Part shown: positions 47,224-59,886 of the stretch, in pieces
Layout of the letters: every line of letters begins with the position of its first letter
How positions within the stretch are numbered: position 1 is the stretch's first letter
DNA from: Cephalopachus bancanus
Lineage: Eukaryota; Chordata; Mammalia; Primates; Tarsiidae
Assembly (NCBI GenBank): GCA_027257055.1
Contig: JAPVLO010000003.1
Location: forward strand, 15,627,501 to 15,691,500
Direction: 5' to 3'
Length of the DNA: 64,000 nt
Notes under the pieces: generated by a model
Told to the model about the DNA's origin: nothing
Databases searched by the model: none
The model's input: the letters and a program-made list of their open reading frames with translations, nothing else
Translations under genes and position numbers: made by a program

Positions 47224-47904
47224 TATTTATTAATAAGTCAAAAACTCATAGGTGCTGGCATGGATGCAGTGAAAAGGGAATGCTTATACATTGTTGGTGG
47301 GAATGTAAATTAGTACAACCTCTATGGAAAATGGTAGAGATTTCTCAGAGAACTAAAAGTAGATTTATCATTTGATCCAGTGATCCCACTACTCAGTATC
47401 TACCCAAAGGAACAGAGGTTGTTATACAAAAAAGACATCTGCCCCTGCGTGTTCATCGCAGCACGATTCACAATTGCAAAGATGTGGAATCAATCTAAAT
47501 GCCCATCATCTGATCAGTGGAAAATGAAAATGTGGTACATATACTATGGAATATCATTCAGTCATAAAATGGAATGAAATAATACCTTCTGCAGCAACTT
47601 GGATGGAATTGGAGAACATCACCCTAGACGAACTAACATAGGAACAGAAAGCCAAACACCGAATGTTCTCACTGATAAGTGGGAGCTAAACTAGGATCTG
47701 CATAGAGAATGTATAATGGACATTGGAGACTCAGAAGGGGGAGGGGAGGAGGGTGTGGAAGGACAAATAACACCCATCAGGGACAATGTACACAGGTGAG
47801 GGTGGTGGTGGGTACACTTAAAGCCCAGATTCTTGGCCACTATACAGTGTAACCATGCAACCAAAAACTATTGAAATAAAAAGTAAATAAATAAAATGAA
47901 AAAT
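47224..47904 (+). mobile_element. 5'-truncated L1 (3' UTR type B), sense
   Basis: Sense ORF2 end (CATTGTTGGTGGGAATGTAA, GGAATATCATTCAGTCATAA), the type B 3' UTR (GACATTGGAGACTCAGAAGG, CAACCAAAAACTATTGAAA) and an A-rich tail. Flanked by a 16-bp duplication with two differences (AAAAAGCTGGCATAGT at 47208-47223, AAAAAACTGGTATAGT at 47905-47920). Confidence 0.9.
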
Positions 47905-47920
47905 AAAAAACTGGTATAGT

Positions 47921-48351
47921 GAAAATAGTAATGTTGCAACACTATCTTATATTCTTATGCCCCTATGATAAGGGGAATAAAATTATTTAAATTACTTTCA
48001 TTATATTTCATCATTTTAAAAAATTTCTGCCTGTACTCCCTCTCATATCTAGCCTACTAACAGTTTTCTTCACTTTTTTGTTTTAGACATCATTCTCGAA
48101 GCAGCTGACATTACAGATTCAAATATTTTCAGTAGTACTGAATATACATTTAGTATTCCAGGAAATACTTATCAGTATTACTTACCTCTGTAGTAATTGA
48201 ACATGCAAATTTTTGCTTTTCTTCCCCAGAGTTCCAGTTTTTTCTCCATCATGGTAATTGGTTCTTATTCATTTGCTAATTGAGAGATTCTTCCTTATTT
48301 ATTATAGATGTATCTGCCAAATGTCAGTTTTAGCAATTTCTCTATTTAAAA
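47921..48351. other. Unassigned AT-rich DNA
   Basis: No feature supported. Confidence 0.4.
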
Positions 48352-48368
48352 ATTATTAGATTATTATT

Positions 48369-48676
48369 CAGACCGGGCGCAGTGGCTCAGGCCTATAATC
48401 CCAGTACTCTGGGAGGCCGAGGTGAGAGAATTACCTGAGCCCAGGGGTTTGAGACCAGCCTGGGCAACTTGGTGAGACCTCATCCATACCATAAATCAAG
48501 AAAAATTAGCTGGGCATGGTCACGCACACTGTAGTTCCAGCTACTTGGAAGGCTGAGGCAGAAGAATCACCTGAGCCCAGCAAGTCGAGGCTGCAGTGGC
48601 TGGGAGCGGCCACTGTACTCCAGTCTGGGCGACAGAGTGAGACTCTGACTCAAAATAAATAAGTAAATAAATAAAT
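48369..48676 (+). mobile_element. Alu SINE with perfect 17-bp target duplication
   Basis: Dimer beginning CAGACCGGGCGCAGTGGC. It mixes general primate Alu wording with the lineage ATAAATCAAGAAAAATT linker and GGGAGCGGCCACTG right monomer. The duplication ATTATTAGATTATTATT lies at 48352-48368 and 48677-48693. It looks like an intermediate between older Alu and the young lineage subfamily. Confidence 0.93.
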
Positions 48677-48693
48677 ATTATTAGATTATTATT

Positions 48694-50345
48694 AAAGATT
48701 ACTGAAAGTTAACAGATATGAATTTTTAAATTTAAAAAAATCAGCTAGTTGCTGGAATTTGAACATTTCTGTTGTTTAAAATAGTAGTCAAGAAAAACTG
48801 GTTCTCCCATCTAAATTTCTAACTTCAAATAAAATATTCTTTATAATGTACTTCAGAAAGTTAGCCAAGTGCAAGAAAGAATACATTCATTTGTGTTATA
48901 AAATGTTAATCTTTTTATGTAAAAATCAATAGCGCAATTCTTTTCTTTTGATATTATTGACTGTTACCACCATAACAAAAAATTCCAGAGGAAAGAGACT
49001 GAAATACTATGTAAATTTAAATAATGTGTTTTTTTGAGGGAATAACTGTTGTCCCTGAACAATTTAAAGTTCAGAAGCTTAATATACCGAGGTTTGAAAC
49101 TTCAGATCCTTCAGGGATAATGTCCCAAAGATCCAATTATACCAAACTTTTAATAAGTCAGTTAGAAAGCGAACCACAGTTACTTCAAAAATACTTTCAA
49201 AGAACTTATTTTTAAAATGTTTTCTATTTCCCTTGTAAATACCTAGCTATGTCAAGATTTTTTTTCTGAATGATTACAGTGTAGAATACTTAACAGAATA
49301 TAGAGATGTTCCTACTTATTCTAAAATCTATTTTTTCCATTTGTAAAGTTACTTCCTAGTTTTAGGAAAAGAATGTTTCTTTTTTAAGTCACAATTAAGT
49401 CATTAAATGTCCCAACAAGTGACAAGAAATTGTATTCAATATACACATATCGAGAGGACCTTAAGACAATGAAATTTCAGCAATAATGGCCATCTCTAGC
49501 ACCAAAATCTTAGTTTCTACACATCATTCTAAATTAGAAGAAAACCTGGCTCCTTGGAAAAATGACTTATTCTGGAGCTGCAGCAGGGAAGGAACAAAAT
49601 TAACTTACCATACTAGAATGTAAGAAGCATAGCAGGTGGGTATAGAAGCTCACCTGATGAAGCTCCCATTGCCAAATTTGGAAAAGATTATTTGGGGCAT
49701 CAAAATTTTAAAAAGATAATAATGGATTATAATTTATAGCATAAAATAAGCATGTGTGCATTCATTATGACATAAATAAATAAGACTAGAAAGCTCTTCC
49801 TCACAGTAGAATGCCAAAAAATCAATATAGTGGAACAGTTAGTTAGATAATAATCAATCACAGTACAGGGTTTGTAGACAAGATTACCAGAGGAAAAGTT
49901 TGTATTAGATTAATGTAGGTATTGTAGTTGCTGAAGGTTGTAAAAGTTGGACGAAGAACAGGATATTTACAAGGCATCAAAATGTCTCACCATAAATAAC
50001 TAATAACTTTAAAGGTAAAATAGTAACCTTACAGTGGAAAGACCTGGAGGAGAGTCACCTCAGCATCACCAATCTTGAGACAAACTGATTCCATGTATCT
50101 TCTGATATGATGATCTCAGGACACAATATCATCTCTGTGGTATTCTTATCAAAAATAAGTCACCCGAATCTGTGGTATTCTACAAAATAATCAGCATCTA
50201 CTTTTCAAAATCAGGAAACAAAATGAAAGACTGAGGAGATGGTTCCAGTTAGAATGAAATTAGAGACATGAGAACTAAATGCAATGCATGAATCTTAGAC
50301 CAGAAAAAAACAACTATAAAGGATATTATTTAGAAAAATAGATAA
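48694..50345. other. Unassigned single-copy-looking DNA
   Basis: About 1.6 kb without a recognised gene. The last 250 bases (about 50060-50340) have an L1M 3' UTR-like texture on the plus strand. A 63-codon frame at 49024-49215 has no domain. Confidence 0.35.
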
Positions 50346-50357
50346 AATTTGAACATG

Positions 50358-50475
50358 TTGCACACCTATAGTCCCAACTACTCGGGAGACTGAGGCAAGA
50401 GGATCACTTAAGCCCGTGAGTTCAAGACCAGGCTGGGCAACATAATGAGATTGTGTCTCAAAAATTTTTTAAAAA
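50358..50475 (+). mobile_element. Alu monomer fragment
   Basis: GCACACCTATAGTCCCAACT to GATTGTGTCTCAAAAATT; a rearranged half-Alu combining the start of a right-monomer-like part with CAAGACCAGGCTGGGCAACA. Confidence 0.65.
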
Positions 50476-50509
50476 ATAAGATAGACATAATTTGGTTTAT
50501 GACCACAGT

Positions 50510-51055
50510 CAAGATATAGCATGTTCCCATTACCCTAGGAATTTCCCTTGTGCCAATTTGCAGTCAGTTATCTCCCCAAATTCAAGCCTCTGTCCCTATA
50601 GTTTTGCCTTATCTAGAATTTCACATAAGCAGAATTCTATAACATGCAGTCTTTTCACTTATCAAAATGTTTTATGCTTAGTGTGATTTTTTTTATTGCT
50701 GAATAGTATCCCACTGCGCAGCCCTTTAGCAACCTTATCTAATCACTGACCAGTACACATTTGGATGGTTTTCTGTTTTGAGCTATTATGAATATTTGCT
50801 TACAAATCTTTATGCATACATATATTTTTATTTGTCTTGGATAAATACCCTGGTGTAAAATTTCAGGGCCATAGTGCAAGTATATGTTTAATGTCATATA
50901 TGTCAAACTCTCTCTCAAAGATGCTGTTCCATTTTGCAATCCCATTAGCAATATGAGATTTCCTGTTGCCTCATGTCTGTGCCAGTGTGTGGTATTATCA
51001 CTCGTTGTTTTAGTCATTTCAATGGATGTTTTGTGGTATCTTGTTCTGTTGTGTT
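50510..51055 (-). mobile_element. Old L1 (L1M-like), antisense
   Basis: CACATAAGCAGAATTCTATA, TATTGCTGAATAGTATCCC, TGGATAAATACCCTGGTGTA and TTTTGCAATCCCATTAGCAA, typical old L1 3' ORF2 in antisense. Confidence 0.65.
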
Positions 51056-51221
51056 TTTCCCCCAGGAAACACAATTTATTAACATATTTTAGCAAGTAAT
51101 GTATACAGAATACAGCCAACAAAATGCAACCTGTTCCAATGAAGTGTCCTTTTAAAACAGCTTTATTAAGATGTAATTCATACGTCATACTAGTCACCCA
51201 TTTAAAGCATACAACTCAAAA

Positions 51222-51514
51222 ATATTTTTTTTTGAGTTGGAGTCTCACTCTGTCACCCAGACTGGAGTGCAGTGGTGGCACTCACAGCCACCCCAGTATC
51301 AACCCAGGATCAACTCCGGCGATCCTTCTGTCTCAGCCTTCCAAGTAGCCGGAACTACAGGTGGGCACTGCCACACCCAGCTAATTTTTTATTTATTGTA
51401 GAGACGAGGTCTTGCCAAGTTGCCTGGGCTGGTCTTGAACCCACAGGCTCAGGCAATCTGCTCGCCTCATCCTCCCAAAGTGCTGGGATTACAGGCTGAG
51501 CCACCGAGCCCAGC
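51222..51514 (-). mobile_element. Alu SINE, lineage-type, antisense
   Basis: Starts TTTTTTTTGAGTTGGAGTCT and ends GAGCCACCGAGCCCAGCC. Flanked by CAACTCAAAA and CAACTCACAA. Confidence 0.9.
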
Positions 51515-51619
51515 CCAACTCACAACTTTTAAGTTTATTACAGAGTTGTGCAACTATCAGCACACAATCAATATTAGAACATAATACACATAAAAATAAA
51601 AATTTAAAAAACTCACACT

Positions 51620-51929
51620 CAGATCAGGCACAGTGGCTCACGTCTGTAATCCCAGCACTTTGGGAGGTCAACACAAGAGGATTGCCTAAACCCATAGGTT
51701 CTAAACCAGCCTGGGCAACTTGGTAAAGACCTCATCGCTAAAAAATTTTTTTAAATTAAAAAAGAATTAACCAAGCATGGTGGTGTGTGCCTGTAATTTC
51801 AGCTACTTGCTGAGGCAGAGGGACTGCCTGAGTCCAGCAGGTCGAGGCTGCAGTGGTTGTCAGCATGCCACTGCACTTCAGCCTGGGCAACAGAGTGAGA
51901 TTCTGACTCAAAACAAAAATAAATAAAGA
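51620..51929 (+). mobile_element. Alu SINE, sense
   Basis: Starts CAGATCAGGCACAGTGGCTC and ends GAGATTCTGACTC plus a mixed A-tail. Flanked by AAAAAACTCACAC on both sides (near 51606 and 51930). It lies 105 bp from the antisense Alu at 51222. Confidence 0.9.
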
Positions 51930-53473
51930 AAAAAACTCACACTTGTTAGCAGTCAGTCATTCTCTATTTTCCCCCAAACCCCTAACCCTAGGAAGCCACT
52001 AATCTACTCAATAGATTTGCCTATTCTGGAAATTTCATATAAATGGTGTCACATAATATATGATCTTTTAAACAGGCTTCTTTCACTTATTTGTTTTCAA
52101 GACATCTATGTTATAGCATGTATCACTATTTCATTTGTTTTCATTGTCAAATAATATCCCATTGTATGTATATACCTAATTTAATTTTTATTCAGTCATG
52201 AGTTGATGAGCATTTGGGTTACTCCCATGTTTTGCATATTATAAATAATGTTGCTATGAACATTTATGTATGTTTTTATGTGGACATATGCTTTCACTTC
52301 TCTTGGATATATACCTAGAAATGAAGTTTCTGCAGTTATACTCTAAGTTTAGACATTTGAAGAACTGCCAAACTGCTACCCAAAGCAGCTGCACTGTTTT
52401 ACATTCCCATCAACAGTGCACAAGGATTTTAATTTCTTCAATTCTGCGTCAATGCTTTTTGTGCCTTTTTTATGATAGCCATCCTAGACAGTTTGTAGTG
52501 ACATCTCATTGTGATTTGCATTTGCAGTCCCCTAGTGGTTATTGATTTTAGTAGGTTTTTATGCGCATATTGGCCATTTGTATGTCTTCTTTGGATAAAT
52601 GTCTATACAGGCCATTTGCCCATTTTAGAAATTGAGTTATTTTCGTATTATTTAGTTGTAAGAGTTCTTTGTATATTCTGAATAAAAGTTCCTTATCAAA
52701 CATATCATTTGCAAGTATTTTATCCCAGCCTATAAGTAGTTTTTTCACTTTCTTAATAGTGTCCTGTGAAAAAGATTTTAATTTTAATACAGTTCAGTTT
52801 ATGCATTTTTCTTTTGTCACTTACACTTCTGATGTCATGTCTAAGAAGTCTTTGCCTAAAATTATGAAGATTTACTTCTATGTTTTCTTTTAAGAGTTTT
52901 ATAGCATTAGCTCTTACATTTAGTCTGAACCATTATAAGTTCATTATAAGTTCATTGTGATGTAAAAAATACAACTTCATTTGTTTGCATGTAGATATCC
53001 AGTTTTGCCAGACCATTTGTTGAAAAGACGACTCATTATTCATTAAATAGATGTGACACCTTTGTTTTGTTGACTGTCAATTGACCATAAATGTGAGGGT
53101 GTATTCCTAGACTCTGAATTCTATGGCTCTGATCTGTCCAACCTTATGCCCAGTACCACAAAGATTTGATTATAGTAAGTTTTGAAACCAGGAAGTATGA
53201 GTAATCCAACATTGTTCCTTTTCAAAACATTGTAACTATTTTGGGTGCCTTGCATTCCACATGAATTTTAGGATTAATGTGTCCATTTCTGCAAATAATC
53301 CAGTTAGGATTTTGATAGGAATTGCATTGAATCGGCAGATCAATTTGAGGAGAATTGCCTTTTTAACAAGAGTAAATCTTCTAATCACGAACATCCATGT
53401 CTTTCCATGTAATTAGCTATCTTTAATTTCAATTATGTTTTCGCAATTTCAGAGTGTAATTTTTGTACTTGTT

Positions 53474-53487
53474 TCATTCCACCAGGA
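53474..53487 (+). promoter_or_regulatory. Possible splice acceptor before the Myb/SANT-like exon
   Basis: TTTCATTCCACCAG|GAGCAG follows a pyrimidine-rich stretch of antisense L1 (TTTTTGTACTTG). If real, part of the acceptor signal comes from the L1. Confidence 0.35.
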
Positions 53488-53548
53488 GCAGAGAGGAACA
53501 AAGGCACTTCCACACTCGGCACCTTCAGATACTCCTGGATTCCATTAG

Positions 53549-54247
<699 letters not shown>

Positions 54248-54420
54248 CCTCCACTGACTGATTCATATCCTGAACTTGGAGACAATTAGAATCAGGATTA
54301 TGATTCTATCTGAAAGACAAAAACCCACTAGATTTAGATATATACTTGTGCATGACTTCCAAATCAATGAGAAAAAAGTATGAAACAAAAATTCATTCCT
54401 AAGCTTTGTATTATTTTTTG

Positions 54421-54426
54421 AATAAA
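54421..54426 (+). terminator. Poly(A) signal AATAAA of the Myb/SANT-like gene
   Basis: AATAAA lies 174 bases after the stop codon. Further AATAAA-type motifs follow near 54460-54485. No T/GT-rich element was examined beyond this. Confidence 0.6.
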
Positions 54427-54499
54427 GAATTTACTATTGCAAATTTTTATTCATTCTAAATAAAATGTTTCTATTGCAAATAAAACTTTTTAATTTTTT

Positions 54500-54564
54500 T
54501 ATTTACAGATTGTCCTTTGGTGCTACATAGAAATAAAATTGATTTTTGTGAATTGATCACTTAT
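54500..54564 (-). mobile_element. Old L1 ORF2 stub, antisense
   Basis: ATAAAATTGATTTTTGTGAA joins in frame with AAATTGATCCTCAACCTTAC at 58966, so it is the left part of an old L1 split by the next element. Confidence 0.55.
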
Positions 54565-57500
54565 TTTATTTTATTTCATCTATTTTTATTTATTTTAATG
54601 ATATGGGGTACAATTCAGGATTAGGTAGATAAGTGGTCATTGTACAGGTAAAGTTTGGGCCTCCCTTTGGTCCCCACTTTTCCTGGTTTGAGATCAGCTA
54701 CCCTCATTGATGTTATGTGCCCCACACCCTCCAGCAGTTTCCCACTACTACCAATTCCTTTCTTATCAGAGTAAATATTCAGGATCCACTTATGAGTGAG
54801 AACATATGGTACTCAGTTCTTTGTTATTGTGATAGACCACTGAGTATGATAAACTCTAAATCCACCCAAGTTGCTACAAAGTCATAATTTTGTCCTTCTT
54901 TATGCCCATGTAATATTCCATCATGTATATGTACCACATTTTTTTTATCTTGTCCATTTTTGATGGGCAGCACGGTTGGTTCCATGTTTTTGCTATTGTG
55001 AATAGTGCTGCAATAAATATGTGTGCACAAGTATTTTTTCATAGAATGATTTGAGTTCCTCTAGATATATTTCCAGAAGGGGGATTGCTAGGTCACATGG
55101 AAGGTCAATTTTTAGATCTTTTAGGAATCACCACACTGTTTTCCACAGAGGTTGTACTAGTTTACACTCCCATCAAAAGTATAGAAGCATTCCCTTTTCT
55201 CTGCATCCTCTCTAGCATCTGTTATTGTTTGAGCTTTTTTAGATTAGAAAATATAGTAATATAATTATATTATATATGGTATATATTTTTATTATATTAT
55301 ATATTATAATATAATTTTGATTTAAAAATTAAATTAGAAGGAGGAGATTCACCTCCTCAAGGTAGGGGGCCAAAGCTTAAGAAAACATGGCCTGCCCATA
55401 GCTCAAAGAGCACCTAGACACACCATAACTTAGCAAGGCAATGGCCTATTTTCTGAGTTATTGATGATTGTCATCCTGACTGGAGTTTGGTGGTATCTCA
55501 GTGTGGTTTTAATCTTCATTTCTTTGATGATTAATGAGGCTGAGCATTTTTTCATGTATCTGTTGACTGCTCATGTGTCTTCTTTTGAGAAGTGCCTGTT
55601 CATTTTTTTTGCCCAAATAGGGCTATTTGTTTTTTTTCCTTTCAGCATGTTTGAGTTCCTTGTAGATATTTAATGTTAGGCCTTTGTCAGATATACTGTT
55701 GGCAAATATTTTTTCCCATTCTGAGGGCTTTCTCCCCACTCTCTTAATGGTTTCTTTTGCTCTGTAGAAACTTTTTAGTTTGATGAGGTCTCACTTGTCT
55801 GTCTTATCTCTTATGGCATGGTATTTAGGATTTTGATTGGGAATTGGTTATCTCATCCATTTTCCATAAGGGTGTCTCCTGTATTTTCCAATATTCTTAT
55901 AGATTGAGGTTTTGTGTTTAAATCTTTAATCCATTTATAGAGCTGATTTTTGTGTATGATGATGGGTAGGGGTCCTGTTTCAATCTTCCGCATGTGGTCA
56001 GCCAGTTTCCAAGCACCATTTACCGAATAGGTTTTCATCTCCCCAGCGGTTGTTGGTGGAGATTTTGTTGAAGAGTTGGTTGAAAAATTGAGGTTTTGCT
56101 TCCAGAATCTTTATCTTGTTCCATTGGTCTATATGCTCGTTCTTTTACCAATATCAGGCTGCTTTGATTACTATAGCCTTATATAAAAGTTTAAAATCTG
56201 GAAGTGTGATACTTCCCACTTCATTTCTTTTGCTAAAGATTATTTTGTCTATTTGTGGTCTTTTATAATTTCCATATGAATTTCTATATTGTCATCTCCA
56301 AGTCTGAGAAGAATGATGTTGGTAATTTAATGGGTATAGCATTGAATCTGCAGATTGCCTTTGGTAGGATGGATATCTTAACAATGTTGACTCTTCTAAT
56401 CCATGGAAGATCAAGGAATATCTTTTCACTTGTTTATGTCTTCTTTGATTTGTTTGAGCAGTGTTTTGTAGTTTTCATTGTAAAGTTCTTTCACCTCTCT
56501 GGTTAGGAAGATACTGAGAGATTTCATTTTTTTGCAGTTGTTATGACTGGTATTGTGCTTTTCATTTGATTCTCTATGTATTTGTTGTTGGTGTGTAAGA
56601 ATGTGACTGTCTTTTGCATAAGAATGTGACTTATTTTGTACCCTGAGACTCTGCCAGTGTCCTTTATCAGTGCAAGGAGGCTTTTAACAGATTCTCTTGG
56701 ATTTTCTAGGTTCAGGACCATATCATCAGCAAGGGGGGATAATCCTCTTTTCTTATTTGGATACCTTTGATTTCCTTCTCTTGTCTGATTGCTCTAACTA
56801 GAACTTCCAACACTGTGTTGAACAGGAGGGTTGAGAGTGGGCAGTCTTGTCTTGTTCCAGTTTTCAGTGGAAATGCTTCCGATTTCTGTTCATTTAGCAA
56901 TATGTTGTCTATGGGTTTGTTGTAGATGGCTCTTACTATTTTGAACTATGCTCCCTCTATGCCCAGGTGTTCAAGGGTTTTTATCAAGAAGAGATGCTGG
57001 ATTTTATCAAAAGCTTTTTCTGTGTCTAATGATATAATCATGTGATTCTTGATTTTACATCTATTGATGTATTTAATTACATCTATGGTCCTGTGGGTGT
57101 TGAGCCAGTGCTGCATCACGGGGATAAAGCCTACTTGGTAGTGGTGGATGATTTTTGAGATGTGTTGTTTGTTGGATCCGATATGCTAGAATCTTGTTGA
57201 GAATTTTTGCATTTATGTTCATCAGGGATATTGGCCTGCAGTTCTCCTTCTTTGTTGGATCTTTACCCAGTTTGAGTATCAATGTGATGTTAGCTTCGTA
57301 AAATGATTTGGGGAGAGTTCCATCTTTCTCAGCTGCCTGGAATACTTTCAGTAGGATTGGTATCAGCTCTTCCTTGTATATTTTGTAGAATTTTGTGGGA
57401 AATCAGTCTGGTCCAGGGCGTTTTTTGTTTTTGTTTTTGGTTTTTTGTAGGTAGTTTTCTTATGATGGAGTCAATATCCTGGGTGGTTATTGGTCTATTT

Positions 57501-58951
57501 AGTGTCTCAGTGTCTTCTTGTTTCAACCTTGAGAGGTTATGTGGTATCAGAAAGTCTTCCATTTCTTCCAGGTTTTTGAGTTTGGTTTTATACAGGTGTG
57601 CATAATAATGTTTTATTTTACCAATTTCTTCGGGGTCAGTTGTGATTTCATCTTTTGCATCTCTGATTGTGTTTATTTGGGTTTTTTCTCGCTTTTTCTT
57701 GGTCACTCGGGCTTGGGATCCATCAATCTTGTTTATCCTTTCAAAGAACCAGCTTTTTGCTTCATTGACTTTTTCTATGATAATTTTGTTTTCTATGCCC
57801 TATATTTGGGCTTTTACTTTGATAATCTGGATTCTTCAGCTGAATTTAGGGTTTATGTGGTCTTATCTTTCCAGCTCCCTTAGGTGATTTGTTAGGCTGT
57901 TAACTTGTTCTCTTTCAATTTTCTTGATGCATGTTCATAGAGATATAAACTCCTCTCTTAGTACTGCTTCCATTGCATCCCAGAGGTTTTGGTAAGATGT
58001 GCCTTTATTTTCATTTGTTTCCAGAAATCTTTTAATCTTTGCTTTGATTTCTGTTTTGACCTAGGAGGTTTTCAGCATCATGCTGTCTAGCGTCCATTTC
58101 TTTGTGGATTTGGGGGGAATTTTGTTGGTGTTGATATTTATTTTTATTCCATTGTGGTCTGAGAAGATGCACAGCAGTATTTTGATCTTATGAAATTTGT
58201 TTATGTTTGATTTATGGCCGAGGATGTGATCAATCTTGGAGTACATTCCATGTGGTGATGAGTAGAATGTATACTCCATGGTTGTTGGGTGAAGTGTTCT
58301 GTAGGCATCTATTAAGTCCATTTGGTCAAGTGTCAAGTTGAAGTTCTGGATTTCCTTGTTCATTTTTTTGCCTTGATGTTAAATGTTTGTCCTTCCCTGT
58401 TCAAGACAGTTCCCTGCCAGGGAGGGACTTGTGCTTTGGCATGAAAGGCTGCATCTGAAGTATCCTCTTTAGGTTGGCAGTGATCAATCTCAGAGAGATG
58501 TTGAATTCATCCCTCAGTCTCAGGGAGTAGCTCCACTGTTCATGAGGGCAGACCAGAGCCTGTCTTTACTCGGTTACCAGGACAAATACAGTAGGGACAT
58601 TTCTGCATCTTGTCTTCCACTGGGACTCGGCGACTAGTTCTTCTGGTATATTTTCTCCATGGTCCCTGGTGCCAATGTCTGATTTGGCACCATGCAGCTA
58701 CTGTTTTTACCACTTTCTTCTGGGTAGTGTTGCAGAGATGGTGCCTGCCTCTGGGCCATGGATCACGCTGGGTTCCAAGTAGCCACACATGGGGCAGCCA
58801 CCTCAGGAGAAGAGCTCAGGCTTCTTGTTCCTGTTTCCCACTTAGACACTCACACACCTACTTTCCAACACACTTGCATGCATATTTATCCCTGCACCCA
58901 CTCATTTATGCAAAGACTCACACACTCTGACCAACTCTTTTTACCATCTCA
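54565..58951 (-). mobile_element. L1 (3' UTR type A) with 5' UTR fused to ORF2, antisense
   Basis: A 14-bp perfect duplication AATTGATCACTTAT at 54551-54564 and 58952-58965 bounds a 4.39-kb insertion. Minus-strand order: 5' UTR 58951-58385, then directly the ORF2 endonuclease domain from about 58380 (NKEIQNFNLTLDQMDLIDAY, HKSNINKFHKIKILLCIFSD), reverse transcriptase ([18 protein letters not shown] near 57260, [20 protein letters not shown] near 56840), the C-terminal part and the type A 3' UTR (54565-54800). ORF1 and the start of ORF2 are missing. ORF2 has stops and frameshifts but is the best preserved in the window. An unrelated AT-rich block interrupts it at about 55240-55450. Confidence 0.88.
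55240..55450. repeat. AT-rich block inserted in the L1
   Basis: Between GTTTGAGCTTTTTT and TTGATGATTGTCATCCTGAC, which are adjacent in other L1 copies. It has (TATA)-rich tracts at 55255-55320 and then about 110 bases of non-L1 sequence with the small inverted pair AGGAGG/CCTCCT (about 55340-55358). Origin not recognised. Confidence 0.6.
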
Positions 58952-58965
58952 AATTGATCACTTAT

Positions 58966-59470
58966 AAATTGATCCTCAACCTTACTGAACTCAACAGGCC
59001 CATTAGGTTTTTAGTTGATTCCTTAATGTTTTCTATATACAGCATAATATCAGAAAATATGGTTTTATTTCTCCCTTCCCACTCTGGATGCCTTATATTT
59101 CATTTAATTGACTAATTTCCCTGGTTAGAACTCTCAGTATAATATTAAATAGAAGTAGCAAGAGCAAACATCCTTATCTCATGTCTTATCTTGAAGGGAA
59201 AATATTTAGTCTTTTTCCATTATGTATCATGTAACCCCATTATACTATTATATAGTATTATGATTTAAGTTGTGTGTTTTTTGTAAATATTCTTTATTAG
59301 GTTGATGGAGTTCTCTACTTTTTCTAGTTATTGAGTGTGGACTTTATATATATATATATATAAAGGGACATTGGATTTTACCAAATGCTTTTCCTGTATC
59401 TCTTGAGATTACCGTGTAGTTTTTGTTCTTTTTTTATTGGTATGGTGCATTACATTGATTTTTATAATCA
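58966..59470 (-). mobile_element. Old L1 ORF2, antisense, right part of a split copy
   Basis: CTTACTGAACTCAACAGGCC, TTCCCTGGTTAGAACTCTCA, GAGCAAACATCCTTATCTCA and ATTGGATTTTACCAAATGC are the antisense of an old ORF2 reverse-transcriptase region. A (TA)n tract lies at 59345-59361. Confidence 0.7.
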
Positions 59471-59599
59471 CTCCTCCCAAAAAAGGAATTACCTTATGGA
59501 GGGTGGATTCCTTGTAGTACAGGCTTACCCCACCAGGTAAGTGTTCTAGGAACCCATCAGCATCAGTGTACCAACTAGTATTGTTGTAAGAGACTGTGT

Positions 59600-59886
59600 T
59601 CAGCTTCAGTGAACATTTTTTTTCCAACATGTTTGCCCATTTCCTGATGGGTCATTTATGAGATCACCTGCTCACACTGTGCTAAGTGTTCAGCAGTTTT
59701 TGACCAAAAACAGCATAATCCCCATGACTCATTCTCTCTATTCACCAATCTCACTCTGAGTGACTTTTTTTGTTTGTTTGTTTCCCTGGATTTTAAAAAA
59801 AAAAAGGTTCTTACAGAGAAATATTTTGCTGATGTGGAAAAGGTGAAACAAAAATCCAGCAGAATTCATGAGTTCAAAAACTATTT
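59600..59886 (+). mobile_element. Mariner transposase C-terminal fragment
   Basis: Translated with frameshifts it reads HYEITCSHCAKCSAVFDQ, then SFSLFTNLTLSDFFLF-like residues, then KVLTEKYFADVEKVKQKS and IHEFKNYFEE. This matches the C-terminal end of a mammalian mariner (DD34D) transposase. The usual PPYSPDL block is degraded to NPHDSFSLFTNL. It stops where the plus-strand L1 begins. Confidence 0.75.

Larger units (their letters stand above)
51150..53478 (-). mobile_element. Old L1M 3' UTR and ORF2, antisense, split by two Alus
   Basis: Begins TTTTAAAACAGCTTTATTAA and continues between and after the Alus (51515-51605, 51944-53478) with CAGAGTTGTGCAACTATCAG, GCATTTGGGTTACTCCCATG, TCCCATCAACAGTGCACAAG and AATTGCATTGAATCGGCAGA. 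It ends at about 53478, exactly where the Myb/SANT-like gene sequence begins. Confidence 0.8.

Noticed and set aside
58610..58930. 106-codon plus-strand frame
   Set aside because: Antisense of an L1 5' UTR.
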